NCBI GenBank assembly: GCA_963709175.1
Contig: CAVPVK010000003.1
Span: 434,001 to 498,000, forward strand
Reading direction: 5' to 3'
Length of the DNA stretch: 64,000 nucleotides
Origin: JANXQG01 sp963709175
Lineage (GTDB): Bacteria; Planctomycetota; Planctomycetia; Pirellulales; Thermoguttaceae
The position numbers and the translations under genes were made by a program. Below the pieces are notes generated by a model that did not search any database, was not told the DNA's origin, and was given only the letters and a program-made list of their open reading frames with translations. The stretch's first letter is position 1. The number at the start of each line of letters is the position of its first letter. Shown here piece after piece: positions 48,748 to 59,311 of this stretch.

Positions 48748-49383
48748 GTGAGATCGAAGATCATTCGCATTGTGGTCTGGGGAGCGGTGGCGATCGCGGT
48801 GGTGGTCGTCGTGTACCTGCGATATACGCGAATGCGGGTGGACCGCCTGATCGGCGAGGCCAACGATATGATCGACGAAGGCGAAGCCAAGCAGAAGGAG
48901 TTGGGGCTGGAAGGCAACCAGTTGCTCAGCGGCTCGCTCACGAAGGATTTTCTGGTGGCGTCGGCCGCCAAGACGGACCCGAAGGAAACCGACGTCTTCA
49001 CGGACACGGCCAGCGGACCGGTCATCGACCAAGAGAAGCTGGCCAAGGCGGTCGCTCGGACCGATGCAATTCTCGCCCAGATCGTGGAAATCTACCGCGG
49101 CGTCGCGGCGAAGTTCGACGAGGGACGAAAAGCGAACAAGAGCGAAGTCGTTTCCAATTACCTCCAGCTGATGTCCGATGGCTACCAGAAGCGCGCCGAG
49201 GCTGAGGAGACCCGCCGCAAGGCCCTTGCCGTGCTAGTGGACAAGACGATAAAGTCCGAGAAAGATCGCCGCAAGAAGTTCGGCGACCTGATCAACGAGG
49301 CCCGCACATCGGACGGCAACTTCGAGATCCTCGAAGAGCAAGCGTCGAAGCTCCGCGACGACAACAAGAGCCAGTTCAAGTAG
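48748..49383 (+). CDS. Single-helix membrane protein with coiled-coil region
   Basis: Begins with GTG 48748 (GAGGGAG upstream). One N-terminal membrane helix (IVVWGAVAIAVVVVVYLRY) is followed by a long charged, helical region (residues ~45-210) with coiled-coil character (AKAVARTDAILAQIVEIYRG, EETRRKALAVLVDKTIKSEKD). No family recognised. It ends 2 bases before the convergent RseP gene. Confidence 0.65.
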   Translation: MRSKIIRIVVWGAVAIAVVVVVYLRYTRMRVDRLIGEANDMIDEGEAKQKELGLEGNQLLSGSLTKDFLVASAAKTDPKETDVFTDTASGPVIDQEKLAKAVARTDAILAQIVEIYRGVAAKFDEGRKANKSEVVSNYLQLMSDGYQKRAEAEETRRKALAVLVDKTIKSEKDRRKKFGDLINEARTSDGNFEILEEQASKLRDDNKSQFK

Positions 49384-49385
49384 CC

Positions 49386-51529
49386 TTAGTGTGCTCCGGG
49401 CCGGGGGATCCAGCCGAGGTCGAGCCCGAAGACGAAGATCGTCAACGCCAGGATGAAGATCAGCCCGATCCACGTGAGAACCTCCTGCACCCGCTCGTCC
49501 GCCGGCTTGCCGCGGATGCCCTCGTAAATTAACAGGGCCATGTGTCCGCCGTCCAGCAGCGGAATCGGCAGGAAATTGATCACTGCCAGATTGGCGCTGA
49601 GCAAGGTGAGGAAGATCAAGAGGTTGCCGAAGCCCTCGCGGGCCTGCATGAGGGCCATCTTGATGATGCCCCAGGGACCGGAGAAGTTGCGGATGGAGAT
49701 CTGGTTCGTCCCCACGCTATGGAGCGTGCGGTAGACCAGGAGCGTCGAGTCAACCGTTTCCTTCGCGCCCCACCTCCACGCTTCTGAAAAGTCGGCGGCT
49801 GTCTGCACGAACATCGCCGGCTGCAGGATCCAGCCTCGCTGGGAATTGAGCCAGTCCTTGTCCTCCACCGGTGCAGCCTTGCCGGTCATCTCCTTGTCGC
49901 CGCGTTTCCAGGTGAATTCGACCGTCGTGCCGGGCAGCAGCATTTGCATTTCCTGCAGGAAACCGGGCCAATTTCGCTCGTTGTCGGCGAATGTCAGCGT
50001 GGCTTCCTGCTGGTCCAGATCGCCCCCGGATACTTCTCGGTAAGTGCCTTCATTTGCTGAGCATTGGGGGGAATGATCTTTGCCTTGGTGATCTGATCGC
50101 CGGCTTGCAAACCGGCCTCGGCGGCGGGACTGCCCGGCTTGACCTTCGCGACGGTGTTGAGCACATAATAGGCCGCACCTAGCTCGGAGATCGCCATGGG
50201 ACAATCGAGGAAGGCCGAGGAGGCATAGCTCGGCGCCGACAGCTTGATCCTCGCTTCCATCGACTTCCCGCCGCGCTGCCAGGCCACCGCGACCTCCTTG
50301 CCGACCTGCTTGTACAGTTCGTCCGACAATCGCATGGGGTCAGTCACCGGTTTGCCGTCGATGGATCTGAGCAGGTCGCCAGCCTTGATTCCCGCCTTGA
50401 TGGCGGGCGAATGTTCCTGCACGGCGGCTATCGAGCCCATGCTCATCACCAGCCCGAACTGCCGCATGGGAGTCGTGGCCACTTTGACCAACACCTTTTC
50501 CCGGCCTTCGGCTTTGGACTCTTTGCCGCCGCCATGTTTCAAGCGACCGATAGTGAGGGCAAGGTCGTCGCCGGCATGCGCGATGAGATAATCCTGAAGT
50601 TGCCCATAGTTCTCGATGGGCTGGCCGTTGATTTGCTCGATCAGGTCGCCGGCCATCAAAGGCCCCTTGGCGTCGGCGGCCGCCGAGCCGGGAACGACGG
50701 GGAGAATATTCTTCTCGTTGATAAGAGTCATATCGTAGGTGTTGAAGACGCCGATGTGCGGCGCCCCGCCCAGCTCCTCCGGTTTCACCACGATGGTAAA
50801 GGGCTCTTTGATCCCCGGCCGTTTGATCAGCAACGGCACTCCCTGCGCCAGGTCGGCGGTGACGATGTCTTCGGTCATGTGCCGGAAAGTGCGGACGGGC
50901 TGCCCGGCGATTTCCAGGACTTCGTCGTTGGCCTCGAGGCCCGCCTGCCAGGCAGCGCCGCCTGCTGTCACGCCGCCGACAATCGTCGGGCTCTGCTTCA
51001 CGCCGCAGAGATAGGCAACGACGGCGAAGACCACGGCGAAAATCAAGTTCATGATTACGCCCGCCGAAATGATGGCCATCCGCTGGGGAACGTTCTTCGC
51101 AAGATAGCTGCGGGGATCGAAGAGGGGATGGCCGTCTTCGCCAGTCGTCCCTTCGGCGGTGGCTCTTTCGCCAGGATTGTGCGGCGTTTGTTCGCCTGCG
51201 GCGGCGCCGGCCGCCTCGGTCTTGGTGCTGGCCGCCTCGGTCTTGGCGCTGGCCGCCTCCAGGCGGGCCCGTTCCATTTCTTTGCGAAGTTGGGCGGGAT
51301 TGTCTTCCTGGCCGAGCATCTTCACGTAGCCGCCCAGGGGCAGGATGCCGATGCCGTATAGGGTTTCGCCCCAGCGGAAGCTGCACAGCTTCAGCCCTGC
51401 GATATCGAAACCGATGAAGAACTTCTCTACCTTCACGCCGCAGGCCTTGGCCACGGCAAAGTGACCCAGCTCGTGGACGAAAACGACAAAGCCCAGACCG
51501 ATCGCCACTTCTACAGCGGCAATCCACAT
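49386..51529 (-). CDS. rseP: Site-2 metalloprotease RseP, single-base frameshift
   Basis: RseP is a membrane zinc protease that cuts anti-sigma factors and signal-peptide remnants. The active site is VFVHELGHFAVAKA (HELGH at residues 19-23 from ATG 51529), and the C-terminal second motif is NFLPIPLLDGGHMALLIYE. Between lie PDZ-like domains (IVGGVTAGGAAWQAGLEAND and KPGSPAAEAGLQAGDQI). An Ala/Lys/Thr repeat insert (KTEAASTKTEAAG) near residue 80 is unusual. The frame shifts at CCCCC 50023-50027: one missing C joins ALTEKYPG to GDLDQQEATLTFADNERNWP. Reconstructed length is ~714 residues. It follows dxr on the same strand, as in many bacteria. Confidence 0.9.
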
Positions 51530-51555
51530 GCTCGGGTCGGTCCACCCGACGGCAA

Positions 51556-52719
51556 TCAACCAGCAATCCAACGCACTACCTCCTGGCGAGCCCAACCGTC
51601 GATCGCCAGCACCTCGGCCAGCGTGGGGTTGGGGTCATAATTATGATTTCGTAAAACATCGCGGCAGACCGGCACGATCTGCTGGAACCCCAGTCGGCCG
51701 CCGAGAAACGCCGTCACGGCCGCCTCATTGGCCCCGTTGAGGACGGCACCGCAGGTGCCGCCCCGCCTGGCAACCTCCAGCCCCAATTCCAACGCCCCAA
51801 AACGCTGCAGATCGGGCGGCTGAAAATCGAGGTGCATCGGTTGCCGCCAATCGATCCGATCGGCCACTCCGCCCCGCCGCGCAGGCCAAGTAAGGGCGTA
51901 TTGGATCGGCAGCTTCATGTCCGGCGGGCTCAATTGGGCGATTACCGAGCCATCCACAAATTCTAGCATGGAATGGACGATCGACTGGGGGTGGATCATC
52001 ACTTCGATCTGATCCGCCGCCAGATCGAAAAGCCAGCGGGCCTCGATGATCTCCAGGGCCTTATTCATAAGGGTGGCCGAATCGATGGTGACCTTCGGCC
52101 CCATGTCCCATGTGGGGTGGGCCAGGGCCTCATCGACGGATACCTGGCTCAGTTCTTCAATCGAACGGGTACGAAAAGGCCCACCGCTGGCGGTGAGAAT
52201 GAGCCGTTGCACCTCCTCCCGCCGGCCGGCCTGCATGGCCTGAAAGACCGCGCTATGTTCGCTATCAACCGGCAGGATAGGGGCATGCTTTTCCTGCGAC
52301 AACCGCATGACGAGCGGCCCCCCTACGACAAGACTCTCTTTGTTGGCCAAGGCAACCGGCTTGCCGGCCGCAAGGGCTGCGCAAGTGCCTTGTAGTCCGG
52401 CACTTCCGACGATTGCCGAAAGCACCATGTCCGTTTGGGGATCGGCCACCGCGCGGGCAATCCCCTCGTCGCCGACCAGCAACTCGCTGCCCTGGGGCAG
52501 GTTACCACGATTGAACCGGCTGAGCTTTTCGGGATCCGTCAGAATGACCCATCGCGGCCGGAAGCTGGCGGCCTGTTGGCAGAGCAAATCGATGTTGTTG
52601 TGGGCGGAAATAGCCCATGCGCAAAGCTCGCCCCCCGAATTGGTGATAACTTCGAGTGCGTTTTTTCCGATACTGCCCGTCGAGCCTAGCACGGCGATGT
52701 TTTTTCCACGTCGGGTCAT
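51556..52719 (-). CDS. dxr: 1-deoxy-D-xylulose-5-phosphate reductoisomerase
   Basis: Dxr is the second enzyme of the MEP isoprenoid pathway. The NADPH-binding motif is AVLGSTGSIGKNALEVI, and the substrate blocks are ALANKESLVVGG and ILPVDSEHSAVFQAM. ATG 52719 was chosen at the conserved start. About 387 residues, normal. rseP follows 26 bases after its stop. Confidence 0.93.
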   Translation of the reverse strand: MTRRGKNIAVLGSTGSIGKNALEVITNSGGELCAWAISAHNNIDLLCQQAASFRPRWVILTDPEKLSRFNRGNLPQGSELLVGDEGIARAVADPQTDMVLSAIVGSAGLQGTCAALAAGKPVALANKESLVVGGPLVMRLSQEKHAPILPVDSEHSAVFQAMQAGRREEVQRLILTASGGPFRTRSIEELSQVSVDEALAHPTWDMGPKVTIDSATLMNKALEIIEARWLFDLAADQIEVMIHPQSIVHSMLEFVDGSVIAQLSPPDMKLPIQYALTWPARRGGVADRIDWRQPMHLDFQPPDLQRFGALELGLEVARRGGTCGAVLNGANEAAVTAFLGGRLGFQQIVPVCRDVLRNHNYDPNPTLAEVLAIDGWARQEVVRWIAG

Positions 52720-52872
52720 GGGGGCATTATATCGCTTGGGAGGGCAAATGACAGGCCATTGCGAAGGGTGAGACAGCGGGAACGGCTGCATTAGCAAATG
52801 GGCCTATTGTGAATAACCGTTTCGTCTGGAAGTCGAGTTCGCGAAGAACGGCCGGTTTCTTCATTTGGCGCG

Positions 52873-53921
52873 GTGGACGACCCGTTAGTTCGTTCTATGT
52901 TATCGAGGGACATATATCCGTTTGAGCAACCGGGAACGCTTCAGCCACAAATGGCCGCCTTCGCTGAATGTGACAGGGATCGTGCTGCGCTGATTCCAAT
53001 CGCCGCAGGCACGCTTTGTGCTTCGGGCGTACTGGCGTTTGACCTCTACTTGCTGAACGAAAAATCGGGCCACCCGACGCTCTACCGCGAGCGGAGCCAT
53101 GCGCTCGAGCAGGGCGACATTGATCGGCTCATGGCGCGGGGGTCCGCACGCTCTACATCCAATCGATGGATGCGGAGGCCTATCGCGAACACCTTCGCGA
53201 CAAGATTCTCAAGAACGACGACATCCCCCCCTTGGAGCGATATCAGGCCCTCTACGAAGCCACGCGGGCAGTGCTCTCCGACGCCCTTTCCAAAGGCGAC
53301 AGCGACGCCGCGGTGTCAGTGACCAAGGATCTCAGCCAGGAAATGGTGCGAACGGTCTGCGAATCGAAATTGATTATCAATGAACTGCTGAAGACGATGT
53401 CGCACGACTACAGCGGTTTTACGCATGCCATGAACGTCTCGACTTATTGCCTCATGCTTGCCCAGAATTGGGGCATCTCCGACGAGAAGGAATTGCTCCA
53501 GATCGGCCAAGGCGCGCTGCTGCATGACATCGGCATGCAGCACGTGCCGCGGCACATTCGCGAAAAGCCGGGCAAGCTCACACCGCGAGAGCGGCAGATC
53601 GTCCAGCGGCACGTAGCCGACGGTTTCCGCGAGCTGTGCGACCGCGACGACCTGACCAACGGCCAGCTCATGATGGTTTACGGTCACCACGAACGCTGCG
53701 ACGGCTGCGGCTATCCGATGGGCCTGGTGCGGGGGGAGATCCACGTTTTCGCCCGTCTCTGCGCGATTGCCGATGTCTACGCGGCGCTGACCAGTTATCG
53801 GCCGCACCGGCGGGTGTCGCGGAAGGCCAACGTGATCGAATACCTGGATCGGCAGGCGGGCCGGGCCTTTGACGAGGAGATGACACGATGCTGGATAGCA
53901 TTGATTGCCCACAAGACGTGA
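52873..53921 (+). CDS. HD-GYP domain c-di-GMP phosphodiesterase, single-base frameshift
   Basis: About 349 residues after correction. HD-GYP proteins degrade cyclic di-GMP. The hallmark motifs are LLHDIGMQH and GHHERCDGCGYP. The N-terminal ~90 residues precede the domain and lack a named fold. The frame shifts at GGGGG 53138-53142; one missing G joins DRLMARG to VRTLYIQSMDAEAYREHLRD. The start may be GTG 52873 or ATG 52897. It overlaps the PilZ gene by 34 bases, so the two are coupled. Activity is expected, not shown. Confidence 0.85.
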
Positions 53922-54325
53922 ACGCCTGGATCCAGTCGCTGCCCTGCCAGGTGAACATACCTGCTGCCATGGCCGACGACTTCGAGAAGTGGGGGCCGGT
54001 GCCGACGGTCTTCGACGACATACGGAGCGGCGTCCGCATCTGCTGTCGCGGCCACAAAAAGCGGGCCGCGCTGGAACTGAAGCAGAACTACGTCACCATC
54101 CCGCGAAAGACGGAATGGCAGGCGGTTTTCACCGCCAATATTTCCAAGAAGGGTTGCGGCATTTTGCACAGCCAGCCGCTTTATCCGGGAGAGCGGTTCA
54201 GTCTGGTGCTGATGACTGGTCTGCGGCGGACGATCGAGATTGCCTGGTGCCGCAGGTTGGACAAGAACTGCTTCGAGGTGGGTTCGCGATTCGTCGATGC
54301 CGCCGAGGCTCTAGCCCAGGAGTAA
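53888..54325 (+). CDS. PilZ domain protein
   Basis: A 145-residue c-di-GMP receptor-type protein. The binding region is VTIPRKTEWQ with FTANISKKGCGILHSQPLYPGE, where N-x-S-x-x-G is the second PilZ motif. The first RxxxR motif is incomplete (R followed by K-T-E-W), so binding may be weak. It overlaps the HD-GYP gene by 34 bases and ends 4 bases before the AAA ATPase gene. The three genes form an operon. Confidence 0.8.
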   Translation: MLDSIDCPQDVNAWIQSLPCQVNIPAAMADDFEKWGPVPTVFDDIRSGVRICCRGHKKRAALELKQNYVTIPRKTEWQAVFTANISKKGCGILHSQPLYPGERFSLVLMTGLRRTIEIAWCRRLDKNCFEVGSRFVDAAEALAQE

Positions 54326-54329
54326 CAAC

Positions 54330-55796
54330 ATGGCCTCCGCCCAACGGGAATCGGACGCCGAACTCGACGGATTGCTCGATCGCCTGGTCTCGCTGGCCGA
54401 CGAAGGAGGCTCGACGGTTCGCCGCGGGACCCAGCCGGCTGACGGAACGCGGCGCGGCGCTGTGGTTCGCGGCGAGGAAATCGCCAAGGCGGACGACCTG
54501 GACGTCGTAAACGGTCCCGGCGCGAGGTCCGGCGGATTCTTTCCCCTGGCTCCCCGCTCGCTGGCCGACGCGCACATCAGCGAGAGCGAAGTCGAGGCGA
54601 TTGTCCTCCGCTGCCTCATGCACTGCGGGACCATGCAGGGGGTGGAAATCTCGCAGCAGATTTCGCTGCCCTTTTCCGTCGTCGACCAGGTGCTGAAGGC
54701 GCTCAAGGCCCAGCGCCTGTTGGCACACAAGAACGCGGCGACGCTGAGCGACTACAACTACGAAATCACCGAAGCGGGTACGAACAAAGTCCGGCAAAAT
54801 TCGGCGCAGGGCACCTACTGCGGCGCCTTGCCGGTCGCGCTGAAGGACTATGCCGCCAGCGTCGCCGCGCAGTCGCTGGGAAAGCTCGAGCCGCAGCTCG
54901 CGGACTTGAAGCGGGCCTTTGCCGACCTGACGCTCAGCGAAGAGATGTTTCGCCGCTTGGGACTGGCCATTGCCTCCGGGAAGGGCCTCTTTTTGCACGG
55001 ACGGCCGGGCAACGGCAAGACCAGTGTGGCCGAGCGGATCACGGCCGTCTATGGCTCGAGCATCTGGATTCCCCGCGCCGTGAGCGTCTGGGGCGAGATC
55101 ATCCGCATCTACGATCCCAGTTGCCACGAGGAATTGCCCCTGGCCCGCGGCGACCAGATCATCGACGACGAGAAGGTCGACCACCGCTGGGTGCGGATCC
55201 GCCGCCCGACCATCGTGGTCGGCGGTGAGCTGACGATGCAAAACCTGGAAGTCACCATCAACGCGGATACGGGCGTCTCGGAAGCGCCGATCCAGATGAA
55301 GAGTAATTGCGGGACGCTGGTGATCGATGATTTCGGCCGCCAGCGAATCGCCCCGGCTGAGCTGCTCAACCGCTGGATCGTGCCCCTGGAAAAACGTTAC
55401 GACTTTCTGGGGTTGGCCAGCGGGCGGAAGTTCAGCGTTCCTTTCGACCAGTTCATCGTCTTCTCGACGAACCTGGAACCAAGCGACCTGGTGGACGAAG
55501 CCTTCCTCCGCCGCATTCCCTACAAGATCGAGATCGAGAATCCCAGCGTCGAGCAGTTCCGGACCTTGTTCCAGCGAACGTGCGAGAAGCTGCGGCTGGA
55601 GTTCTGCCCGGCCGCGCTGGACCACTTGTTGGCGTGCCATTATGAGCAGGCCGGGCGCGAGTTGCGGTTCTGCCATCCCCGCGACTTGCTGCACCAGGTG
55701 GCCACCTTCTGCAAGTTCTTCAGTGCGCCGCCGACGGCGAGCGTCGAGGCGATCGATATCGCCGCCAGGAATTATTTCTCGACCGTCGGGCGGTGA
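54330..55796 (+). CDS. AAA family ATPase with N-terminal winged-helix-like region
   Basis: A 488-residue ATPase. Walker A is GRPGNGKT at 224-231, and LVIDDFGRQRIAP is the Walker B region. The N-terminal part (residues ~85-160) looks like a winged helix (ISLPFSVVDQVLKALKAQRLL), and residues 1-70 are low complexity. C-terminal arginine residues (FLRRIPYKIEI) complete the AAA lid. Such proteins follow PilZ or secretion/pilus genes in planctomycetes; a c-di-GMP-linked motor or regulator role is inference from the operon. Confidence 0.78.
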   Translation: MASAQRESDAELDGLLDRLVSLADEGGSTVRRGTQPADGTRRGAVVRGEEIAKADDLDVVNGPGARSGGFFPLAPRSLADAHISESEVEAIVLRCLMHCGTMQGVEISQQISLPFSVVDQVLKALKAQRLLAHKNAATLSDYNYEITEAGTNKVRQNSAQGTYCGALPVALKDYAASVAAQSLGKLEPQLADLKRAFADLTLSEEMFRRLGLAIASGKGLFLHGRPGNGKTSVAERITAVYGSSIWIPRAVSVWGEIIRIYDPSCHEELPLARGDQIIDDEKVDHRWVRIRRPTIVVGGELTMQNLEVTINADTGVSEAPIQMKSNCGTLVIDDFGRQRIAPAELLNRWIVPLEKRYDFLGLASGRKFSVPFDQFIVFSTNLEPSDLVDEAFLRRIPYKIEIENPSVEQFRTLFQRTCEKLRLEFCPAALDHLLACHYEQAGRELRFCHPRDLLHQVATFCKFFSAPPTASVEAIDIAARNYFSTVGR

Positions 55797-55874
55797 GGAT
55801 TTCGTAGAACGTAGTAAGTCAACCTTTGAAGCAGTCCGGAAAATCTGGCCGCTTTTCTGGCAGGCCGCCGGTCG

Positions 55875-56084
55875 CTAGCCGATCGGCTCTCCCACCACGA
55901 TGACCCGGCGGAAATGATCGGCCTCGTAAGTCTCCATCATTGCGTGAGCCGCTTTCTCGGCAGCGTAGCGGCTTTCGATTTCCTGGAGAGCAAATACGTG
56001 ATGCGCGTCGGAGGCGTCGTAGACAGCGAATAACTGAAACTTGGGGCAGTGCCCGCTGGGATGGATAAGAACAATCGTGGTCAT
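55875..56084 (-). CDS. Small conserved-looking protein, 69 aa
   Basis: An alpha/beta mini-protein, MTTIVLIHPSGHCPKFQLFA, then a central helix RYAAEKAAHAMMETYE, ending RRVIVVGEPIG. AAGGAG lies six bases before ATG 56084, a good ribosome site. No named family; it is convergent with the AAA ATPase gene. Confidence 0.6.
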   Translation of the reverse strand: MTTIVLIHPSGHCPKFQLFAVYDASDAHHVFALQEIESRYAAEKAAHAMMETYEADHFRRVIVVGEPIG

Positions 56085-56376
56085 GACAGACTCCTTCGAA
56101 ATCGCTAGTCGCTACTTTCTATACTGATTTGCCGCACTAATGGTTCATTGGTCCGCCCTATCGGAACTGGCCACGGATTGATTTGCGAGCGCCATCATTC
56201 GGACGGCACATTTCCCCTTCGCCCGCCAACGCCGACGCAAGTCGCATGTCGCAATCTCCTCCAGCGAATGGCTTTACGTCGATCACTCGAAAGTTTGGCA
56301 TGCACCTTGCGTTTCGATCGCCCGTTGGATCCGACAATCCCTTACCCCACAAACCCCGAACAATTAGGAGAACGAC

Positions 56377-57366
56377 ATGCATCGAGCTACGCCCTTTTTT
56401 GCAGCAATCGGAATCTTGCTATCCACGGCCGTGCCGGCCCTGGCCCATCACTACCATTACAGCCACCATGGCTACGGGTATTACGGCGCCCGCTACGGCC
56501 GCTATTACAATTCGAATTGCACCTACTATATCAACCAGGGCGACGCCTGGTACGACCAAGGCAATTACGACAACGCCATCGCCGACTATACCCAGGCGAT
56601 CGCCCTCGATCCGAACTGCGCGTTGGCCTACGCCCAGCGCGGAGCCGTCTGGTATGACAAAGGCGACTTGGACAAGGCCATCGCCGACGACACCCTGGCC
56701 ATCGCCAACAATCGCAGCTACGCCGTGGCCTACAACAATCGGGCCGCCGCCTGGGACGCCAAGAACGACCTTGACAAGGGCCTTGCCGACGTCAGCCTTG
56801 CTTTGGCGATCGATCCGAGCTATGCCGAGGCTTATGTCAGCCGCGGCGCGATCTGGTACAACAAGGGCGAATACGACAAGGCGATTGCCGACGACAACCA
56901 GGCCCTGGCCATTAATCCGAGCCTTGCCCAGGCCTACGGCGATCGGGCAATGTCCTGGGACATGAAAGGCGAATACGAAAAGGCCAAGGTTGACTTCAAC
57001 CAGGCTATCGCCGTCGATTCCAATTGCGCCAGTTTCTACAACCAGTTGGCCTTCTTCCAGGCGACCTGCCTCGATCCGAATTTCCGCGATGGCCCGCAGG
57101 CCTTTGCTAACGCCAGCAAGGCTTACCAACTGACCAACGGCAACAACGATGACGCCAATTTCTCCGTCCTGGCATCGGCCTATGCCGAGAATGGCGACTT
57201 CGCCAAGGCCATCGAATGGCAGCAGAAGGCCCTCGATCTGACGAAGAGCGATGAGATGAAGCAGCGCTATCTGGCCCGCATCGAGTCGTTCAAGAAGAAC
57301 ACGCCCTTCCGTCTCGATCCCAAAACGGCGAGGCAGATTCCCGTCGTCGCCGCGGCAACGAAGTAA
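56377..57366 (+). CDS. Exported TPR repeat protein
   Basis: A 329-residue exported protein. The N-terminus MHRATPFFAAIGILLSTAVPALA is a signal peptide, followed by a His/Tyr-rich segment (HHYHYSHHGYGYYGARYG). Five to six TPR units of about 34 residues follow (for example AWYDQGNYDNAIADYTQAIA and AIWYNKGEYDKAIADDNQAL). GGAG lies before ATG 56377. It probably mediates protein interaction outside the cytoplasm. A terminator follows. Confidence 0.85.
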   Translation: MHRATPFFAAIGILLSTAVPALAHHYHYSHHGYGYYGARYGRYYNSNCTYYINQGDAWYDQGNYDNAIADYTQAIALDPNCALAYAQRGAVWYDKGDLDKAIADDTLAIANNRSYAVAYNNRAAAWDAKNDLDKGLADVSLALAIDPSYAEAYVSRGAIWYNKGEYDKAIADDNQALAINPSLAQAYGDRAMSWDMKGEYEKAKVDFNQAIAVDSNCASFYNQLAFFQATCLDPNFRDGPQAFANASKAYQLTNGNNDDANFSVLASAYAENGDFAKAIEWQQKALDLTKSDEMKQRYLARIESFKKNTPFRLDPKTARQIPVVAAATK

Positions 57367-57397
57367 AATCGGCAAGGCGAGCCGTCGATCTCAACAC

Positions 57398-57434
57398 GCC
57401 GCGAACGGGGCAAGCCTCGTTCGCGGCTTTTTTT
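57398..57434 (+). terminator. Intrinsic terminator after TPR gene
   Basis: A 10-bp perfect stem (GCCGCGAACG with CGTTCGCGGC at 57418-57427) followed by seven T residues (57428-57434). It lies 32 bases after the TPR stop and before the convergent SGNH gene. Confidence 0.9.
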
Positions 57435-57476
57435 ATCGACCTCTTCGAATACAGGGCGACCGCAAATCGGACGGTC

Positions 57477-59304
57477 CTACCGGACCGTGAGCGTGATCAG
57501 GCTAATCGAAACCCCGCCTTCATTCATGGCGGCGATCTGGACCTGGTAGGTACCCGCAGTCCGCGGGATGCCTGAAATCAGGCCGCTGTGCGTGTCGTAG
57601 GTCAGTCCCGGGGGAAGGCTCGATGCCGGCGGCGTCGTACCCTTGGCACCCGGCGACGTGACGAAGAAATCGGTCGGCGCGTTGCTGGCCTTGATCTGGT
57701 AGCTGAACGGTTTGCCGACGGTCCCGCTTGCCGTTTCCGCACTGGTCAGGACCGGCCGCTCGGGCGGCGGCAGTTCGATCGCCAGCCGCAGTGTCGCCGA
57801 TCCGCTGCCGTGGCCGTTGGCCGCCGTAAGCGAAACCTGGTGGACGCCGGCCCGAACGGGACTGCCGGTGATTTCGCCGCTGGTTGCGTTGATGCTCAAA
57901 CCCTCCGGCAATCCGGCGGCAGTAAAGCTTGCGGGGCCATGGATCGCCGCGACGTGAAAACGGAAACTGCGGGCCACAGTGCCAAAGGCGGTCATCGCTG
58001 TGGTGATTATCGGCGCTGCCTCTTCCTTTGCGCCGCGGGAACAACCACGATCGCATGCCGCACGGGCACAATTAGCGACTTCAAAGCAGCGTCTTTGCGG
58101 GCATGGACGGCCAGCATGTTCGCATCGATGTTTCCGCCGTTGTCGTTGCCGTTAAAGTTGCTGGTGAGCTTGATCATGTAGTTCTCAAAACTCTGCTTGT
58201 CGGCAACCGCCGCCAGGACATGCGCGAAAGCGGCGTCGAAGGGCGTGTACGGGAAATGCTCGACAAGATTGACTCCCCGGGCGAGCTCTTCGCGGGTGAA
58301 CGACGTGGTTTCGCCGCCCCAAGCGACCTGGCGCTCGCGGCGTCGAGATTCTTCACCTTCAAGACCAGGCGGTTAAGCTCCTGGCTGAAGGGCGTGAAGG
58401 GAAGGATCGAGGCCAGGTTCGATGGGCTATTGGCGGCCATCGCGTCGTAGTGGTAGCAGAACGGGTACTTCTCGCTCTCCAGGACCACTTCGCCGCCGGC
58501 GGAGCGAACGATCTTGTGGCCTGGCGACGCCGTTGCGCCGCCTTGCATGTCCACGTCGATTGTGCCGATCTGGCCATCGCAGGCCAGTGCCTTGAGCAAT
58601 TCCTGGGCAATCAGCAAGTGGCCGTTAGGGAACGGATGGACGCCCAGGGCATAGTTGGGGCCCATGACCTTGACGGCCCTGGCGTAGGCGTCGGCCATGC
58701 GGACGTGCACGTCGGCGAAGGCGGACCCGCTGTCGATGGCCGCGGCCCGATTGAAGTCGCGGAAGTGGTGGAGCGTCACGTTCTGCCCCTGGGCCGCTGT
58801 GAGGCCCGCCGGATCGGCGCCGCGGAAGAAAGCGGCCGGGTTCTCCCGTCCGAAAAGGTCGTCGACAAAATCGGGACCGACGGCGATCCTCTGCTCAATA
58901 TGCCGGGCGGCGAGCATGGCCAGGACCTCGCGGACCGTCTTGTCGAAAGCAGCGCCCTTGGCCGCCGAGTAGACGTAGTACTCGGTGTCGTTCATGCCAT
59001 AGTTGAACGAAACGACCGTGGGCTTGAAGGCGTCCAAGTCCGACTGCCGGCTGAGCAAGCCCCCCATCCGCTCGCCGCTGTGCCCAAACGTGCAGACAGT
59101 AACGTCCTTGCGGCCGGCGCAGGCAAGCAGGTAGGTCTCGACGAATTGCGGATAGAGCGTCGTTTCGGTGATGGAGTCGCCCCAAATGGCTAGCCGGCTG
59201 TTAGGCGGCAGGTCCTTCAGCGGAATGGTCTCCGACGTCGCCGCGGAAACCGCAGGAGTCCAGATGCAGAAAACTCCGAATGTGAAGAGCAGGGCGGTTT
59301 TCAT
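57477..59304 (-). CDS. SGNH/GDSL hydrolase with C-terminal He_PIG-type Ig repeats, two frameshifts
   Basis: About 609 residues after two corrections. Signal peptide MKTALLFTFGVFCIWTPAVSA from ATG 59304. The SGNH blocks are AIWGDSITE (nucleophile serine), VVSFNYGMNDTEYY and GVHPFPNGHLLIA with the late histidine. At 58330-58331 (GG), one missing base joins LDAASA to VAWGGETTSFTREELARG; at 58033-58034 a second joins HAIVVVPA to AKEEAAPIITTAMTAFGTVA. The C-terminal part has two putative-Ig (He_PIG) repeats (GLPEGLSINATSGEITGSP and GLTYDTHSGLISGIPRTAGT). It is the last gene of the minus-strand exported operon. Substrate unknown, probably an ester. Confidence 0.75.
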
Positions 59305-59311
59305 GAATACC

